Assembly (NCBI GenBank): GCA_031308135.1
Contig: JAHLJT010000631.1
Coordinates: 260,812,355 to 260,876,354, forward strand
DNA: 64,000 nt
Reading direction: 5' to 3'
Source of the DNA: Acheta domesticus
Lineage: Eukaryota; Arthropoda; Insecta; Orthoptera; Gryllidae
Below are positions 1 through 12,000 of this stretch, in pieces. A program made the position numbers and the translations under genes. Every line of letters starts with the position of its first letter. Position 1 is the stretch's first letter. The notes beneath the pieces were generated by a model. It worked only from the letters and a program-made list of their open reading frames with translations, was not told where the DNA came from and made no database searches.

Positions 1-909
1 AAATTGAATTCTGAATACAGAAAGAAATGAGCGTTTTTGGCAAGAATTGTTAACAAATTAGCTCAGATGTAATACAACCTATTTTCAAAGGCAAATCAGC
101 TACAGATTTGGGTTCTTATCCCTCATCATACCCTTCGTGAAGGAATGTACTTCTGCCGCGACAACATGGAAAACAATAATTTGAATAATTACATTTCCCA
201 CTGAACTCTAGAAAATGTGCACAGATAATGAAGTTAAGCCTTCGTGAGTTTTAACTTCCCATTATAGATGTACACACGTAGATTGCAAAAATACACATAC
301 ATTTCTGTTAAAATCATCGTCCTTGTACTAGTTCCTGATAAGGAAAACAAACTTAAAATACAATTCTTATAAAAATAATTGGTAAAGTGACACTTTACGT
401 ACTTTCACTACTTCTCCTGAATATCGCCCCCCTGGGAAACTCAGAACCAAAAGAAATGACTCTCGAAAATCAAGACCTTCGCTGAAGGTTTCCGCTGAGA
501 AAGAGAGACGCTGAATAGTTCTTCCCAATATTAGAGAAGAAAATAATAGAACTATGAAAACATTACTCTCCAAGGTCTAAAACACATTTGAGATCAGGGT
601 TCCACCATCGTTGCACTCATCATTTTGAGACTTCTATGAGAAGCATGGCCGTTTACCTATAAACAAGCAAAGCAAGCGGTTGCTTGGGGGCCCCATCCAT
701 GAGGAGAACCGTGCTTCGAAAAAATATGCATAGCATATTTTGATTGAATATTTCATCCCTAACCTCCTCTAACCCTAAATAGGATAATCCTGCAGCACTG
801 AAAGTGCAAAGGGAAAAAAGTATATAATATAATAAATATTTGTACTAATGTATATAAAAATATTATATGTTATTTTTAGTATTTGTACAGAGAGTACTTG
901 CATTGAGAT
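1..909. other. No recognisable feature (AT-rich flank)
   Basis: AT-rich sequence with only short open frames lacking recognisable protein similarity. No tRNA, repeat or splice-supported exon was recognised here. Confidence 0.5.
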
Positions 910-1240
910 AAGTTTCTACTCTCTCGCTACCGCTTACGCAGTAGGGAGAACGTTATGCAACGCCGCTCGAAAAAACTGTGAATTTTCGGCAGAAAAACTT
1001 TTATTACGGGGCCCTGGTAACGAAAAGTAGATAAATACAGTTGCTGAATTTAGACAAAAATCCTCTAAACAAGGTTTAGCTATAAACTATGTTTAGTGGA
1101 TCCTTGATGCGGAAAAGTCGAATGATGGTAAAACGTGTCTGTCCGTCCGTTTGTGAACAACGCTAGAGACTAAATCGTTCCGCTGATTTTTCTCTCATGC
1201 GACAGCAAGGTTCCAATGAACAGGCCATCCGCCATGAAAT
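910..1240 (+). repeat. Dispersed repeat family A, 5' part
   Basis: Shares an ordered set of landmarks with copies at 3816, 27969, 53383 and, inverted, 42596-44440 and 59455. These are a CTCTCGCTAC-like start, a GAATTTTCGGCAGAAAAAC block, a GGGCCCTGGTAA block, a run of GTCTGTCCGTCC, and a block related to CGTTCAGCCGATTTTCTC. No coding capacity is visible. This copy is truncated after the last block. Confidence 0.75.
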
Positions 1241-1276
1241 ATTTGCTGTTCACGTATTGCGTAATACTTGCTAGTC

Positions 1277-2902
1277 AGGGGTCGTCCATTATTGCTTAAT
1301 GGGGAGGGAGGAGGTTTGAGGCAGTGTTACGCTGCGTTACGTAGAGGTAGGGGGGCTCTAGTTTCATGTTACGAAACAATGATGTTTATTTTTTTTTACA
1401 TTTTTCAATAGTTGCTGAAATAAATACTTTTTACTTTCCCGTATACGTACGTATACACGGAGTGATATACGTAGTATAGGGAAAGTTATGTAATGCTGCG
1501 CGAAAAAATGGCCAATTTTCGGCGGAAAAAAATTAATTGCCGGGCCGTGAAAACGAACTAGTGGTGCTACAGAATGGCATAGACGTTCCCGTATTAGTTT
1601 TCTATTTCCCTGGGGTCTTTGCTAGCTATTCGGAATTGCCACAAACACGTTCTTGCCTGCTACCCTCTATCACGGCCAAAAGTACATTTTTTGTCATTTT
1701 CTTAATTTTTCGGTTTCCTATTCGTAGAATGGAAATATTAATTTTAGAATATTAAAGAACACAAAAAACTAGTCCTAAACAGCAATTTTCATTTAAAAAT
1801 TATGTGCCGTTTTAAAGAAAATTGCGTTTTAGCACTACTAAAAATGCAAAATTTGAAGCTCCTTTTCACAGAAAATTTTTGAGTTTTCAAAATACTTTTT
1901 TTGAAGTTATTTCAAGCACTTACACTCACAAATATAATAATCTTGACAAATTGCTGGAAATGTGCATATTAAAGATGTGAGAGATCTTTCAAAAAAATTA
2001 CAATTATGTAATTTTTGAAAAAAAACCTCAAAATAAACTTTACGCTGTACTAAAGAGTGTAATTAGCAGTATCCGTTACAAAAGTTTGAAGAAAAAATTT
2101 GCAGCCATATATGAGAAAATGGCGTTTGAGCGTTTCTGAAAATGCGAAATTTTGAGCTACTTTTCACAGAAAACGGTTTGTTTTCGAGAAACTTTACTTG
2201 ACGTTATTTAAAGCACATGTACTCTTAAATATAATTATCTGAACAAATCGCCGCTAATGTAAATATTATCGACGTGAGAAACATGTGAAAAAATTTACAT
2301 TTTAGTAATTTTTGAAAAAACCAACCTATAGAGCAATATGGCTTTTATGTCATCTGATACAGTACATTTACCACTATCCCTACCAAAAGTTTAAAGAAAA
2401 AATTTGGAGCCATTTTTGAGAAAATCTTGTTTTTGTAATTTTTTAAAATTGCACATATTGCACGCAATATTGCACGAAAACTACTAAAATTTTGAAAAAC
2501 AGTTACATGACCTTTATGAAAGAACTCAATATGCAGAACAAATTTTATTTGAAGAAAAAATCTCTATGCCGCGTATGTACTGCTTGTGATCAAAAATGTT
2601 CTCGTCTATTCTTCTTTCCTTGACTGACTTGTTCCCATCTTATTGTTAAGTGCAGTCAACATCGCCAACTAATTTGTACTTTAATTATCATTTATTGTAA
2701 TATACAAAAGCAGTAAAATGAATAAAAAATTGTTTTTACTGTGCTATTATTTATTTTCACTTGTTGCATTTACAAATCCCTAAATAATTTATTTCGTAAT
2801 TATTTAGGGAGGGGTCAAGCACACTTTACGGGTGTATTACAGGGGGGAGATAGGGTATTGAAAATACTCCAGATTTGCCATGATAATTTATAGACGGCCC
2901 CT
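1277..2902. mobile_element. Candidate DNA element bounded by short inverted termini
   Basis: The left end (CAGGGGTCGTCCATTATT, near 1277) is an imperfect inverted match to the right end (inverse of the segment ending near 2902, AGGGGCCGTCTATAAATTA). No transposase frame is seen. The interior holds a family A-like block (about 1430-1620) and two diverged tandem units of about 300 bp. The target duplication is unclear, so the exact ends and the class are uncertain. Confidence 0.4.
1826..2431. repeat. Two diverged tandem units of about 300 bp
   Basis: Landmarks recur with an offset of about 296-308 bp. The block ending CTTTTCACAGAAAA lies near 1876 and 2174. The block around CAAATATAATAATCTTGACA (about 1928) matches the one around 2224. 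The block GAAAAAATTTGCAGCCAT (about 2090) matches GAAAAAATTTGGAGCCAT (about 2398). Divergence is substantial, so the duplication is old. Confidence 0.65.
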
Positions 2903-3815
2903 CATGTGTTACGCAATATTTGCTATTCATGTGTTGCAAACCTTTTCAATATTATTGGTATGTAAGGACTGTGTAATTCATATATACTTGCAGCATGTTG
3001 TTGCAGTATTCATGAATACTGTTTCTGTAAAAAAATAACCTATTTGTAGTTTGGAAGCCGAAGAATTTTTTCTTTAGGTGGTTGTCACTCAATTTTTTTC
3101 TTAGGAGACGCCTCGTTGCAGAAGAGCTGTCGAAATAACTCTTAGTGAATGATGTAAGGACGAGAAAATTAAGAATTATCTTTTCTTGTAGTCTATAAAA
3201 TTTATTGTCCATAAATTTTCCTGAGATTAAATGTAGTTTTATAATTCAGATAATTGATTCTCAGTACTCTTATCAAATTTGAAACACCCAGACTTTTCTT
3301 CGCTTCTTGTATCATTTATAAACTATCATGCTTGGGTGCATGAATGCCGGAATACATTTCGGTACAGGTTTTTGGAATGTTATTTTACTTTTGAAGATTT
3401 TTCAGTCTCCTATTATACAAAATCAAACGTTCTTATAGTGGAAAATTTACGGTAGAAACCCTAAAGATAATGGCTTTATAGATTTTCCTCTGAAAACTAT
3501 TAGTGAATAATTACCCCTACTTTCACTCGCATTTACAAACTTTCCGGGTTAAAGGTCGCTCACAGTTTCTTCGTTGGAAACGTAAGTTGAGCTTATATTC
3601 ATATTTATTATTTTCGTTGATGAAAGAAAGTATGCAAAGAAGGTACTTAGGTACGTCAAAATCTTGAAAGATCGAGAGTATAAATTTGTTTTCTTTCATT
3701 GAAAACGAAGATAACTCTGAAACTACAATGTTGAACTTCCTCGTGTCAATATTCTCTCAATATTTCATATTATTTCTTTGCATGGGAAATTCTGCCTGCT
3801 CTAATGGTTTTACTT
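2903..3815. other. No recognisable feature
   Basis: AT-rich sequence; the open frames are short and have no recognisable similarity. A 22-bp sequence near 2915-2936 resembles 1239-1260 on the other side of the preceding element. Confidence 0.45.
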
Positions 3816-4460
3816 TCTCGCCTTTACTTCCTAAAAAGAGAAAGTAGTGTAATCTACCGTCGGTTAACAGCGAATTTTCGACAAACTTTTTGCTGAGCCT
3901 TAGTAATGAAACAGTAGATTAATCTTGTTCCTATATATAATAGATTACTTCCTCTAACACGTTCTATAGTCAGAATCCATGCTTTGTGGGCATTTGATAA
4001 AAATCGATTGACGGTAAAAAGACCGTCTGTCGACAACGCCAACTCCTAATCCGTTCACCCGATTTTCTCCAAAATTGATATTCCTCGATCGATTTAAATG
4101 AATTCAAGGTTCTCTGAGTTTGAAACTGACATTTTGATTTTGGAGAGTACTTTATATGAAGCATTTTCAAAATTGTCTCAGAAATAGCTCCAATTATTTT
4201 TATTAAACTTTGTCCTCGGGTAATGTGACGGAGGTTAGAGATAATAGTACAGGTGTCATTTTTGTTGAAATCCCAGATTTTTCGAGAATTGCGAAAGTGC
4301 AGTTTTTTTTCGGCGTGTTGTTTGAATTACATTATTGAAGATACGAGATTTTTTCATGGATTAAATCTGTTCTTTAAACAAAGATCTTGAAATAACGTCA
4401 TGTACAAATTTTTGAAAATGTGAGTGATTTTCGTGTAATTTTGTGTGAAATATAGGATAT
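3816..4460 (+). repeat. Dispersed repeat family A copy
   Basis: Begins TTACTTTCTCGCC. Follows the family order: GCGAATTTTCGAC, a block ending TTCACCCGATTTTCTCC, AAAATTGATATTCCTCGATC, a block around GAGAGTACTTTATATGAAGC, then an AT-rich tail with GTGATTTTCGTGTAATTTTG. It is more diverged than the 27969 and 53383 copies and has no coding potential. Confidence 0.7.
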
Positions 4461-4654
4461 TTTGAAAAAATTAAACAATTATTTTCTCGGAAACTGCTTC
4501 AATTTTGGCCTTTAAATTTTCTCCTTGCATGTATAAAAGGTCGGTAAAATAATTGACGCTAGTGTCATTTCCGGCGACCAAAATGGTTGCAACATTTCCC
4601 GATTGCAAAATTTTAACATTTGAAAGTTTGTTGCTCATAAAGTATTTATTCGAT

Positions 4655-5220
4655 AGAGATTCGACCGGCTGAGTTTAGCTCAGAACCATCATTCCCGTTG
4701 ATTCTGCAGCGAATCTGATCGGGACGCCCCAGGGTTCGAGTCTCGACGGTGGCGGATTTTCGACATTACAGCTGCAGAGCTAGGTCGCATTCAGCCGCTG
4801 CCTGGAAGAGAGTTCTAGCGTCTGACTGCTCTGATCGGTATTTTCCTTGGTTAATCGGATCAACACCAGGCGAATGCCGTTATTTCACTAATAAACTAGC
4901 CACGGACCGCGCGCGATCTTTCCTTTCTCTTCTTCGTCCATTCCTCTCCCCTTACACACATTTACACTTACTTGCGCTACACTGCCACATATATCGGGAG
5001 AGAAGTCGTGAGAGCTTCGAGATCGTGGAGGCTGGGGCGGTGCCTCGCTAGGAGAGACATTTACTGGAAAACATTGCAATCTGACGTGCAGGTCGCCACC
5101 GGATCTCATTTTGCGGAGGAGGAACACCACCACCTCCCGCGATGAAACATTAACTACACTAACGGGTCAAATAACGAAGACTATAATAGTGTGCGTGCCC
5201 GGAAACTCCAATCGACAAAG
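4655..5220 (+). repeat. tRNA-headed SINE, family B, copy 1
   Basis: The head carries a tRNA-like B box (GGTTCGAGTCT, 4733-4743). The body contains CGGATCAACACCAGGCGAAT, also seen at 11490, 58100 (inverted) and 61780 (inverted). The 3' end is GTGCCCGGAAACTCCAATC, similar to the other copies. Two short overlapping frames here are shadows of the SINE. It lies about 0.85 kb upstream of the Gp93 start codon. Confidence 0.8.
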
Positions 5221-5699
5221 ATTTCAAAAAAAGTTCATATTAAAATTATGAAGGGGAAATCACTTTTTTGGATATGGTCCAATCATCTGAATGACGGCGT
5301 TATGTCAATTTTAATGTAATGCACTGGTTTACTTTTATTCCGTTCATGTTATTCAAGTATACGAGACTGAAAAAAAAAGTATCTTGCGACCTAAATTATA
5401 TTTTATATCTATATGATATTTTTACATTGTAATGTAGAGTGAGTCCCAGGTTTTTCCTCTCATTTTTATTTTAGTTTATTTATTTTTCGGAGATTTCTGT
5501 TTATACGATACTACGATTTTCAGGTAATTGTTTGTAAATTCAAGTTAACAGGTCCGCGCAGGGCCTGAGTGGGATGCGAATTGTAGTTATTGCTTAGTTT
5601 ATGTTGTATCCACAGGTAAACTCAACGTATATAATAAATAAGAAAAATATAATTGAAAACATACATTATTCCTCGTCACTGAAGTGCTAGTTCGTTCTA
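5221..5699. other. AT-rich sequence upstream of the Gp93 promoter
   Basis: No open frame or repeat recognised. It separates the family B SINE from the ERSE cluster. Confidence 0.45.
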
Positions 5700-5783
5700 T
5701 TCGTGAACGCAGATTCTTTATTTATGCATGGGAACCTTTAAATTTTGTGCATTGACCCGCCCTCTCAAATCGATCTCAGGGAT

Positions 5784-5802
5784 CCAATCATTGCAAGCCA
5801 GT
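5784..5802 (+). promoter_or_regulatory. Degenerate ERSE-like site (CCAAT-N9-CCAGT)
   Basis: CCAAT at 5784-5788 is followed after exactly nine bases by CCAGT at 5798-5802. This matches three of five positions of the CCACG half-site. On its own it is weak; it is listed because of its neighbours. Confidence 0.35.
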
Positions 5803-5863
5803 TGGACGAAACGTCTTACACATAACGGATTCTTATTGGTCAAGGATGAGATTACCGCCTGTG

Positions 5864-5882
5864 CGTGGTGAACGGTGATTGG
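5864..5882 (-). promoter_or_regulatory. Perfect ER-stress response element (ERSE)
   Basis: CGTGG at 5864-5868, nine bases, then ATTGG at 5878-5882. On the - strand this reads CCAAT-N9-CCACG, a full match to the ERSE consensus that binds NF-Y plus ATF6 or XBP1 in animal ER-chaperone promoters. It lies about 190 bp upstream of the Gp93 ATG. This is what would be expected for a GRP94 gene induced by the unfolded protein response. Confidence 0.8.
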
Positions 5883-5905
5883 ACAACATTCAGTGACACG
5901 CAGTA

Positions 5906-5924
5906 CCAATTCAGTTGAACCACA
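5906..5924 (+). promoter_or_regulatory. Near-perfect ERSE (CCAAT-N9-CCACA)
   Basis: CCAAT at 5906-5910, exact nine-base spacing, CCACA at 5920-5924. It differs from the consensus only at the last base. It lies 23 bp downstream of the perfect ERSE, in the opposite orientation. Confidence 0.6.
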
Positions 5925-6069
5925 TGAATGAAAACATTCTAGAATCAGTAGACTTGGACGTTGTCAGGGAGGGCAGTGCTAGGTAGTCCTGTTAAAAGGG
6001 CTGCGTTGGGGCGGCTTCTTTTGTGTCGATTGAAGTGTCACACAAACTAAGAAAAGTAGTGTCAACAAA

Positions 6070-9000
6070 ATGAAGAAACTTGTCATTTGCCTCGCGGGGC
6101 TCTTTCTTTTACTTGGTAAGTACAGAAGACATACCGGTATGCTCTGAGCTAAGTCTTCCTATTTCTTTAAAGTCACATGGATTATTTCTATAATTTTTTG
6201 TGACTACATAATGCGCTAGAAAAACATTTTTATTATATCAATGAATCATTATTTTAAAGGGGCGGTACGAGCGGATGATGGAGAAGAAATAACAGAAACT
6301 GTAGATGCGGACCTTGGAGCGAGCAGAGAAGGATCCAGGACTGGTAAATAAATTTGTATTCAACTCTTCTTATTGTTATTACTATTCCCTAAGCAATATG
6401 TCATAACATCATATAATATTTACAGATGATGAAGTCGTTAAAAGAGAAGAAGAAGCAATTAAATTAGATGGCTTAAATGTTGCTCAAGTTAAAGAACTAC
6501 GGGAAAAAGCTGAGAAGTTTGCCTTTCAAGCTGAAGTGAATCGAATGATGAAACTTATCATTAATTCTTTGTATAGAAATAAGGAAGTAAGTATTACATT
6601 TAAGAAGCTACTTTCCTATTGATATTATGGTTAACCTTATTAACTGTCATTGTACTATTTTCTGCTGTGCTTTAATCATTTAGTCATACTTGATTTTTCA
6701 AGTTCCTTAAAATGTTCTTCGTTATATAATTTCTCATCATGAGCCCACTCTGGTAGCATCTGTTCTTGTAACATGTGTTTGATCCAACATTTCTAGAATT
6801 TGAGGGTGAAGGAAATTCAGACTGAATGGGTGAAAAAAATCAGTGACTTTCTATAAGTGGATTTAAATTCTTCAATCCTTTAATTCCATACGCTTCACAC
6901 ACACTTCAATATTGTCAAACATATTTAAAGAATAAACTAACTTTTATGTGAGTAATGTATTATAATTTTATTTTCAATCTTGAGTTAATTTGGATACTTT
7001 TTTCTAGATATATCTTCGAGAATTGATATCAAATGCATCTGATGCTTTGGATAAAATTCGCCTCCTATCTCTCACTGATAAAACAGTTCTTGATTCAACA
7101 GAGGAACTAAATATCAAGATAAAGGTAAATATTGTGATGCCACCTGTTATACTTACTATTTTATGAAACAAATCATTAAACTATGTTTTGATTCTAGGCT
7201 GATAAAGATAATCATATTCTTCACATTATTGATACCGGTATTGGTATGACCAAAAATGATTTGGTTAATAATCTTGGTACAATAGCAAAATCGGGCACAG
7301 CGGATTTCTTGAATAAAATGCAGGATGCATCTACCACTTCTCAAGATATGAATGATTTAATTGGCCAATTTGGTGTTGGCTTTTATTCATCCTTTTTGGG
7401 TAAGTTTTATGTTACTAAATATTTGGATTAGTGGTAAGTAGTATACATTTTTTGGTTTTCTGGATCTGATTTTTATTTTATTTTCAGTTGCTGACCGTGT
7501 TGTTGTTACTACTAAGCATAATGATGATAAACAATACATCTGGGAATCTGATGCTTCAAGTTTCAGCATTGTTGAAGATCCTCGTGGCAATACGTTGAAG
7601 CGTGGAACCCAAATCAGGTACAAGATCTTTTAAAATATTTTGAAATCTTTGTTTGTGGCTGCAGTAAGATACTGGATGCACTGCTTCCCTGTTTCCTACA
7701 TAGTTGTCCCCACCTGATCTCTTTAATGAGATCATCTCTTCTAGTACGATGCTAACAGGGAGTAGAGAAACTAAGAGTTGTAAATTGTCTCTGAAGTTGT
7801 CTATACTACAATTAATTATAGAAAAATCCCTTACGTTTCAAAGGCCCATGAAATATATGGTGGAAAATTACTTTTTTATGTATAGTATGATACAGAACAT
7901 CAATTCTCCAAGTTTATTAATAATATTAACTTTTAATGAAAAATCATTGGGCATCGTAGGCCTTGCATTTAAAAATACTCTAACTATGCTGTTTTCTAGA
8001 ATACAAATCATAGAATGCAGACTCTTGTTTCAAGCCATTTTATGATCAAATGAACATTAGAAGTTTTTTCAAGTCGTGCACAAAAAACCTTTGTTATTGT
8101 ATCTAGCAGAAAGTGAAAATAATAGGAACTGTGAAGTAAAATTGCTTGTGAGAGAAAAGGAAATAAAAAATAATTAATTCTGCTCACTATTTGTGTATAT
8201 GTCAACTAGATAATCATTTGATAAAGAAAAATAAATGCTAGATGCCAGTCATTGCAGAATTGCAGACTATGCATTATTACTAACTGGGATAAAAGCGAAA
8301 TTTGAAGTGAAGTGCATATATGTTTACTCATGCTTTACTGGCGATGTGTCAGCAACAAATGAAAGATTTAATATATAAAATATATGAACCTTGTAACACC
8401 TTAATTTTTCACTTAGGAGGTCTTAGGTTTGAATCCCAGTGCAATGAAATATTTGCACTTCATGTCAATCCATTTTCAGTATTAATATGTGGTGCATATG
8501 CACTGTTACACCATGTCTGCAATGTTATTTCTTAAGACAAACCTTGTCAATTGTTACCCTGCAATGTGCGTATCTCCAAGTTTCAATTTTCACCCTTCAT
8601 GCCTATTTTAACAATATTTTACCCTTATTTTGCTAATAGAATTTAAAGCAATAACATCTGGCCCAGGACAGTAATAAGTAGGGAGCGGATTTCTATGATT
8701 TTGCACATTTCTTTCTGTTGGTTCAGGACATAGCTAAGTGCAATTTCTCGATGTTGGATTAGAATGTGATGTTATATAGATTAATATGTTAGTGCATATA
8801 CGGCTTATTTTTCCTGTTGGTGCATATTTGTGTAATTATATGTGCATATTTTGCTTATTTCGTTAAAAAAGAGATTAATCTATAAAACTGCTTGTGAGAG
8901 AAAAGGAAATAAAAAATAATTAATTCTGCTCTGTTTCATCTTTTCAAAGAATCTTTTGTAATTATGAGCATTCATTGATTCGAAAGAGCCAGTCATAGTT

Positions 9001-12000
9001 TGCGCTTTTGTTTTCTGTAGATGATAAAATACTTGTGCAAATGTGGGATATTTCTTGAGAATGTATTTTTTAAACCAGTCAGAAGAAATTCAACAAAACA
9101 CACAATGTACTTCACTAAGGTGAATATTTACTTCGATTATTTCTCTCGCAAAGTAGAGTAGGTTATATTTCGTTTGCACAAAAAATATATCTTTTCATTT
9201 TATTCCAAGAATTTTATCAAGACAGCTTTGCAGAAGAAGTGAAATATTGTTCATTTTAAGTGCATATTAAAAGACATATTTCAGAATTTTTAGGTCATAA
9301 ATGCATATTTTTAAGAACATATTTCAAGATTTTTTAGGGCATAAAAATCCTCTCCCTAATAAGAAGTTATTCTGACTTTCCCTGATTACAAACTGTATTT
9401 TTAGGGCTTGGTGGGGGAACAAACAAGTATTAAAGATCATTGGCCATACTATCTTTGGTCAGTCAGGAGAAAGTGTAAAAGGCAGGAAATTTTAATGTTG
9501 AAAGTGTAAAAGCAGATATAATTTTACATTCAAAAGCATTACATAATAGAATTGAAGGGACTGGTAATACATAGAGGGAGTTGAAGGGACGGATAAAAAT
9601 CAGTGAAAATGCCAGGAAAAACGTTAAAATCCAAAGCAGCAAAAGTGAGGTTGTACAGTATAAGTTTTTGTTTAGATTTTGTCACTTTTGCAATACTCTC
9701 TTCATGGTTTGTTTCAGCCTTCATCTCAAGGAAGAAGCTTATGATTTCTTGGAGCAAGACACCATCAAAAATCTAGTGAAGAAATATTCTCAATTCATCA
9801 ACTTCCCCATTTACTTGTGGACTAGTAAGGTAATATCATACTTTTGTTTTACACATGTTGGCTTTGATGCATGTGTTACTGTTGCATGCATACTGTTAAT
9901 CATTTATTTACCAGGTTTTTTAAAATTAAAAAATAATAATTTATATTATTTAAAACGTTTACTTTTATTTTGTCTTTCAGACAATTCAAGTGGAAGAACC
10001 TATTGATGATGATGAAGCTCCACAGAAGGATGAGAAAGAGGAAGCAGCTGAGGAAGATGACGCGAAAGTGGAAGAAGAAAAACAAGATGACAAACCAAAA
10101 ACTAAGAAGATAGATAAAACTGTTTGGGACTGGGAGGTTCTTAATGACAGCAAACCAATTTGGACTCGCAAGTAAGTTATGTAGTTTGAAAATAGAATTT
10201 GTGAGAGTAATTATGCCTCAAAATTCTCAATAAGGATGCAGGGCAAGGAGATGTCACTTTCTCTCCATATTTTTACTTAAAACCGCTGGGGAAAAGATAT
10301 TTGTAGTTGGTGCCTTTGGTTGTCAGCATAGGTAGCATAATGTCCAGCCTTGTGTGCTTGAAAATGTTTAGTCAAACTTGCATGGGTATTCAAGAAGAGA
10401 CTTTTCAGTGATTTCTATGTTTAATAATAATATAAGGGAGTTTGCACAAATGTGCATTTGTTACGACAACTTTTTTCACACGATGTGGAGTTTTACTTCT
10501 AATTTTGCTATTCTGCGTATCAATAATTGCCTTTTTCTGACACTTGGTGATGTGGTATATGTGACACATGCTTTTGCGTTTATCTACACCCAGCTGTCTG
10601 TTTGGTCATGGAAAGTTCTTGTACTACAGATGAGGTGGCTCGTGTATGGTAATCAGAGTGATGACAGGTCATAGTAACATGGTCCTGCTCATTCTCGAGT
10701 TGTCATGGAATCTATTGTATTGAAGGATGTCTTTTTGTTTCTTTCTTCTCTCTTCTATGGCTTCTTGTAGTGGTTTTGTGTTTGGTAATAATAAATTTCA
10801 ACAATTTCTGCATTTGAGACTGTATTACGAAAACTGTCTTTTCTTTCTGAAAAAATTGTCAAAGTCTTTGCTGTACTTAATTGTTCGATTTTGCAGTAAA
10901 AAGTACTTACATTTTTTTTTTTTTTTTTAAATATTCAATAGTGCATGTGGCACTGTTCTTCACAGGTTTTACCCGAGGCCATATGGCTGTGTGTTCTTGC
11001 CAGGACCCAAGTTGTGTGTCTCTTTTGCATCAAGTTGAAATGTTGGTTAAGCAAGTTCATGCTAATATGTGCTTCCTGTATTTCTTCTGTCTCTTCATGG
11101 CAAATTATGATAGTACATGAATTCTGTAAAAAACATGGAGTAAAAAGGATTTTTTTTTTTAATATTTACAACGGGAAAACCCCAAAATTGAAGATTAAAA
11201 ACGAAAGAAAAAATTTAGAACTACACTGAAGAGAACTATTTTCTATTTTAGTGCATGGGATTTCTTCAAGTATTAAGTTAAAAACCTAGGCAGCAACAGG
11301 AAACTTGACAAATATAAAGAACCTTGTAAGTTAAGTTAAGTTAATGCCGTATTTTACGTGGCGAGACTCGGGCCATCAGGCCCGCTCTTCTGTCTGACCT
11401 AGCTTGTCAGCTAGGTCGAATTCAGTCGCTGTCTGGAGGAGAATTCTAGCGGCCGGCTGTTCTGATCGGTAGTTTTCCGTGGTTTCTCCGATCAACACCA
11501 GGCGAATGTCGGAGCAGTACTCTAACAAACAGGCCACGGACCGCGCACGATCTCTCCTTCCTCATCCTTGTCCTATCCTCTCCCTCTTACACACACACAT
11601 TTACACTAACATGCACTACACTACCACACATGCCGGGAGACGGGTCGGGAGCTTACAACTTGTCCCGGCTGGAGCGGTGCCCCGCTGGTGGGAGATACTT
11701 GGTTGGGGGGAAAACCCCGCTAGTCGACGGTAGGTCGGCGCTAGATCTCGCCACCTAGCGGGGAAAAGATCATCGCCACCTCCCGGGGGGAAACACACAC
11801 TACACTTACGGGACTAATGACCTGAGCAGTTGACGCGCCCGGAAACACGAATCAATCAATCCGTCTGACCACGCAAATTTCACTACGCTCCTTTCACCTA
11901 GCGGAGAAAGAAGGTATTCTCTCGGGCGACGAAACAGGCGATTTGAATTTAGCTCAGAGGCGTCATTTAGGCTTGAAGATCTATTACATGTAAGTAAATA

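Larger units (their letters stand above)
5700..6069 (+). promoter_or_regulatory. Gp93 promoter and 5' UTR
   Basis: This is the interval just upstream of the Gp93 start codon. It contains three CCAAT-N9-CCACG-type sites (listed separately). A possible arthropod initiator TCAGT lies at 5945-5949 and a TTAAAAGG sequence near 5992. No classical TATA box is evident. The transcription start cannot be fixed from sequence alone. The CCAAT density is well above the surrounding AT-rich DNA and fits a stress-inducible ER chaperone promoter. Confidence 0.7.

Noticed and set aside
5937..5944. TTCTAGAA as a heat-shock element in the Gp93 promoter
   Set aside because: Only one inverted pair of nGAAn units is present; functional heat-shock elements need at least three. 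GRP94 is normally controlled by ER stress and not by HSF.
9581..10006. 141-codon + strand frame
   Set aside because: It is Gp93 exon 7 (9718-9829) with intron sequence read through on both sides. The GT-AG model gives the conserved GRP94 protein.
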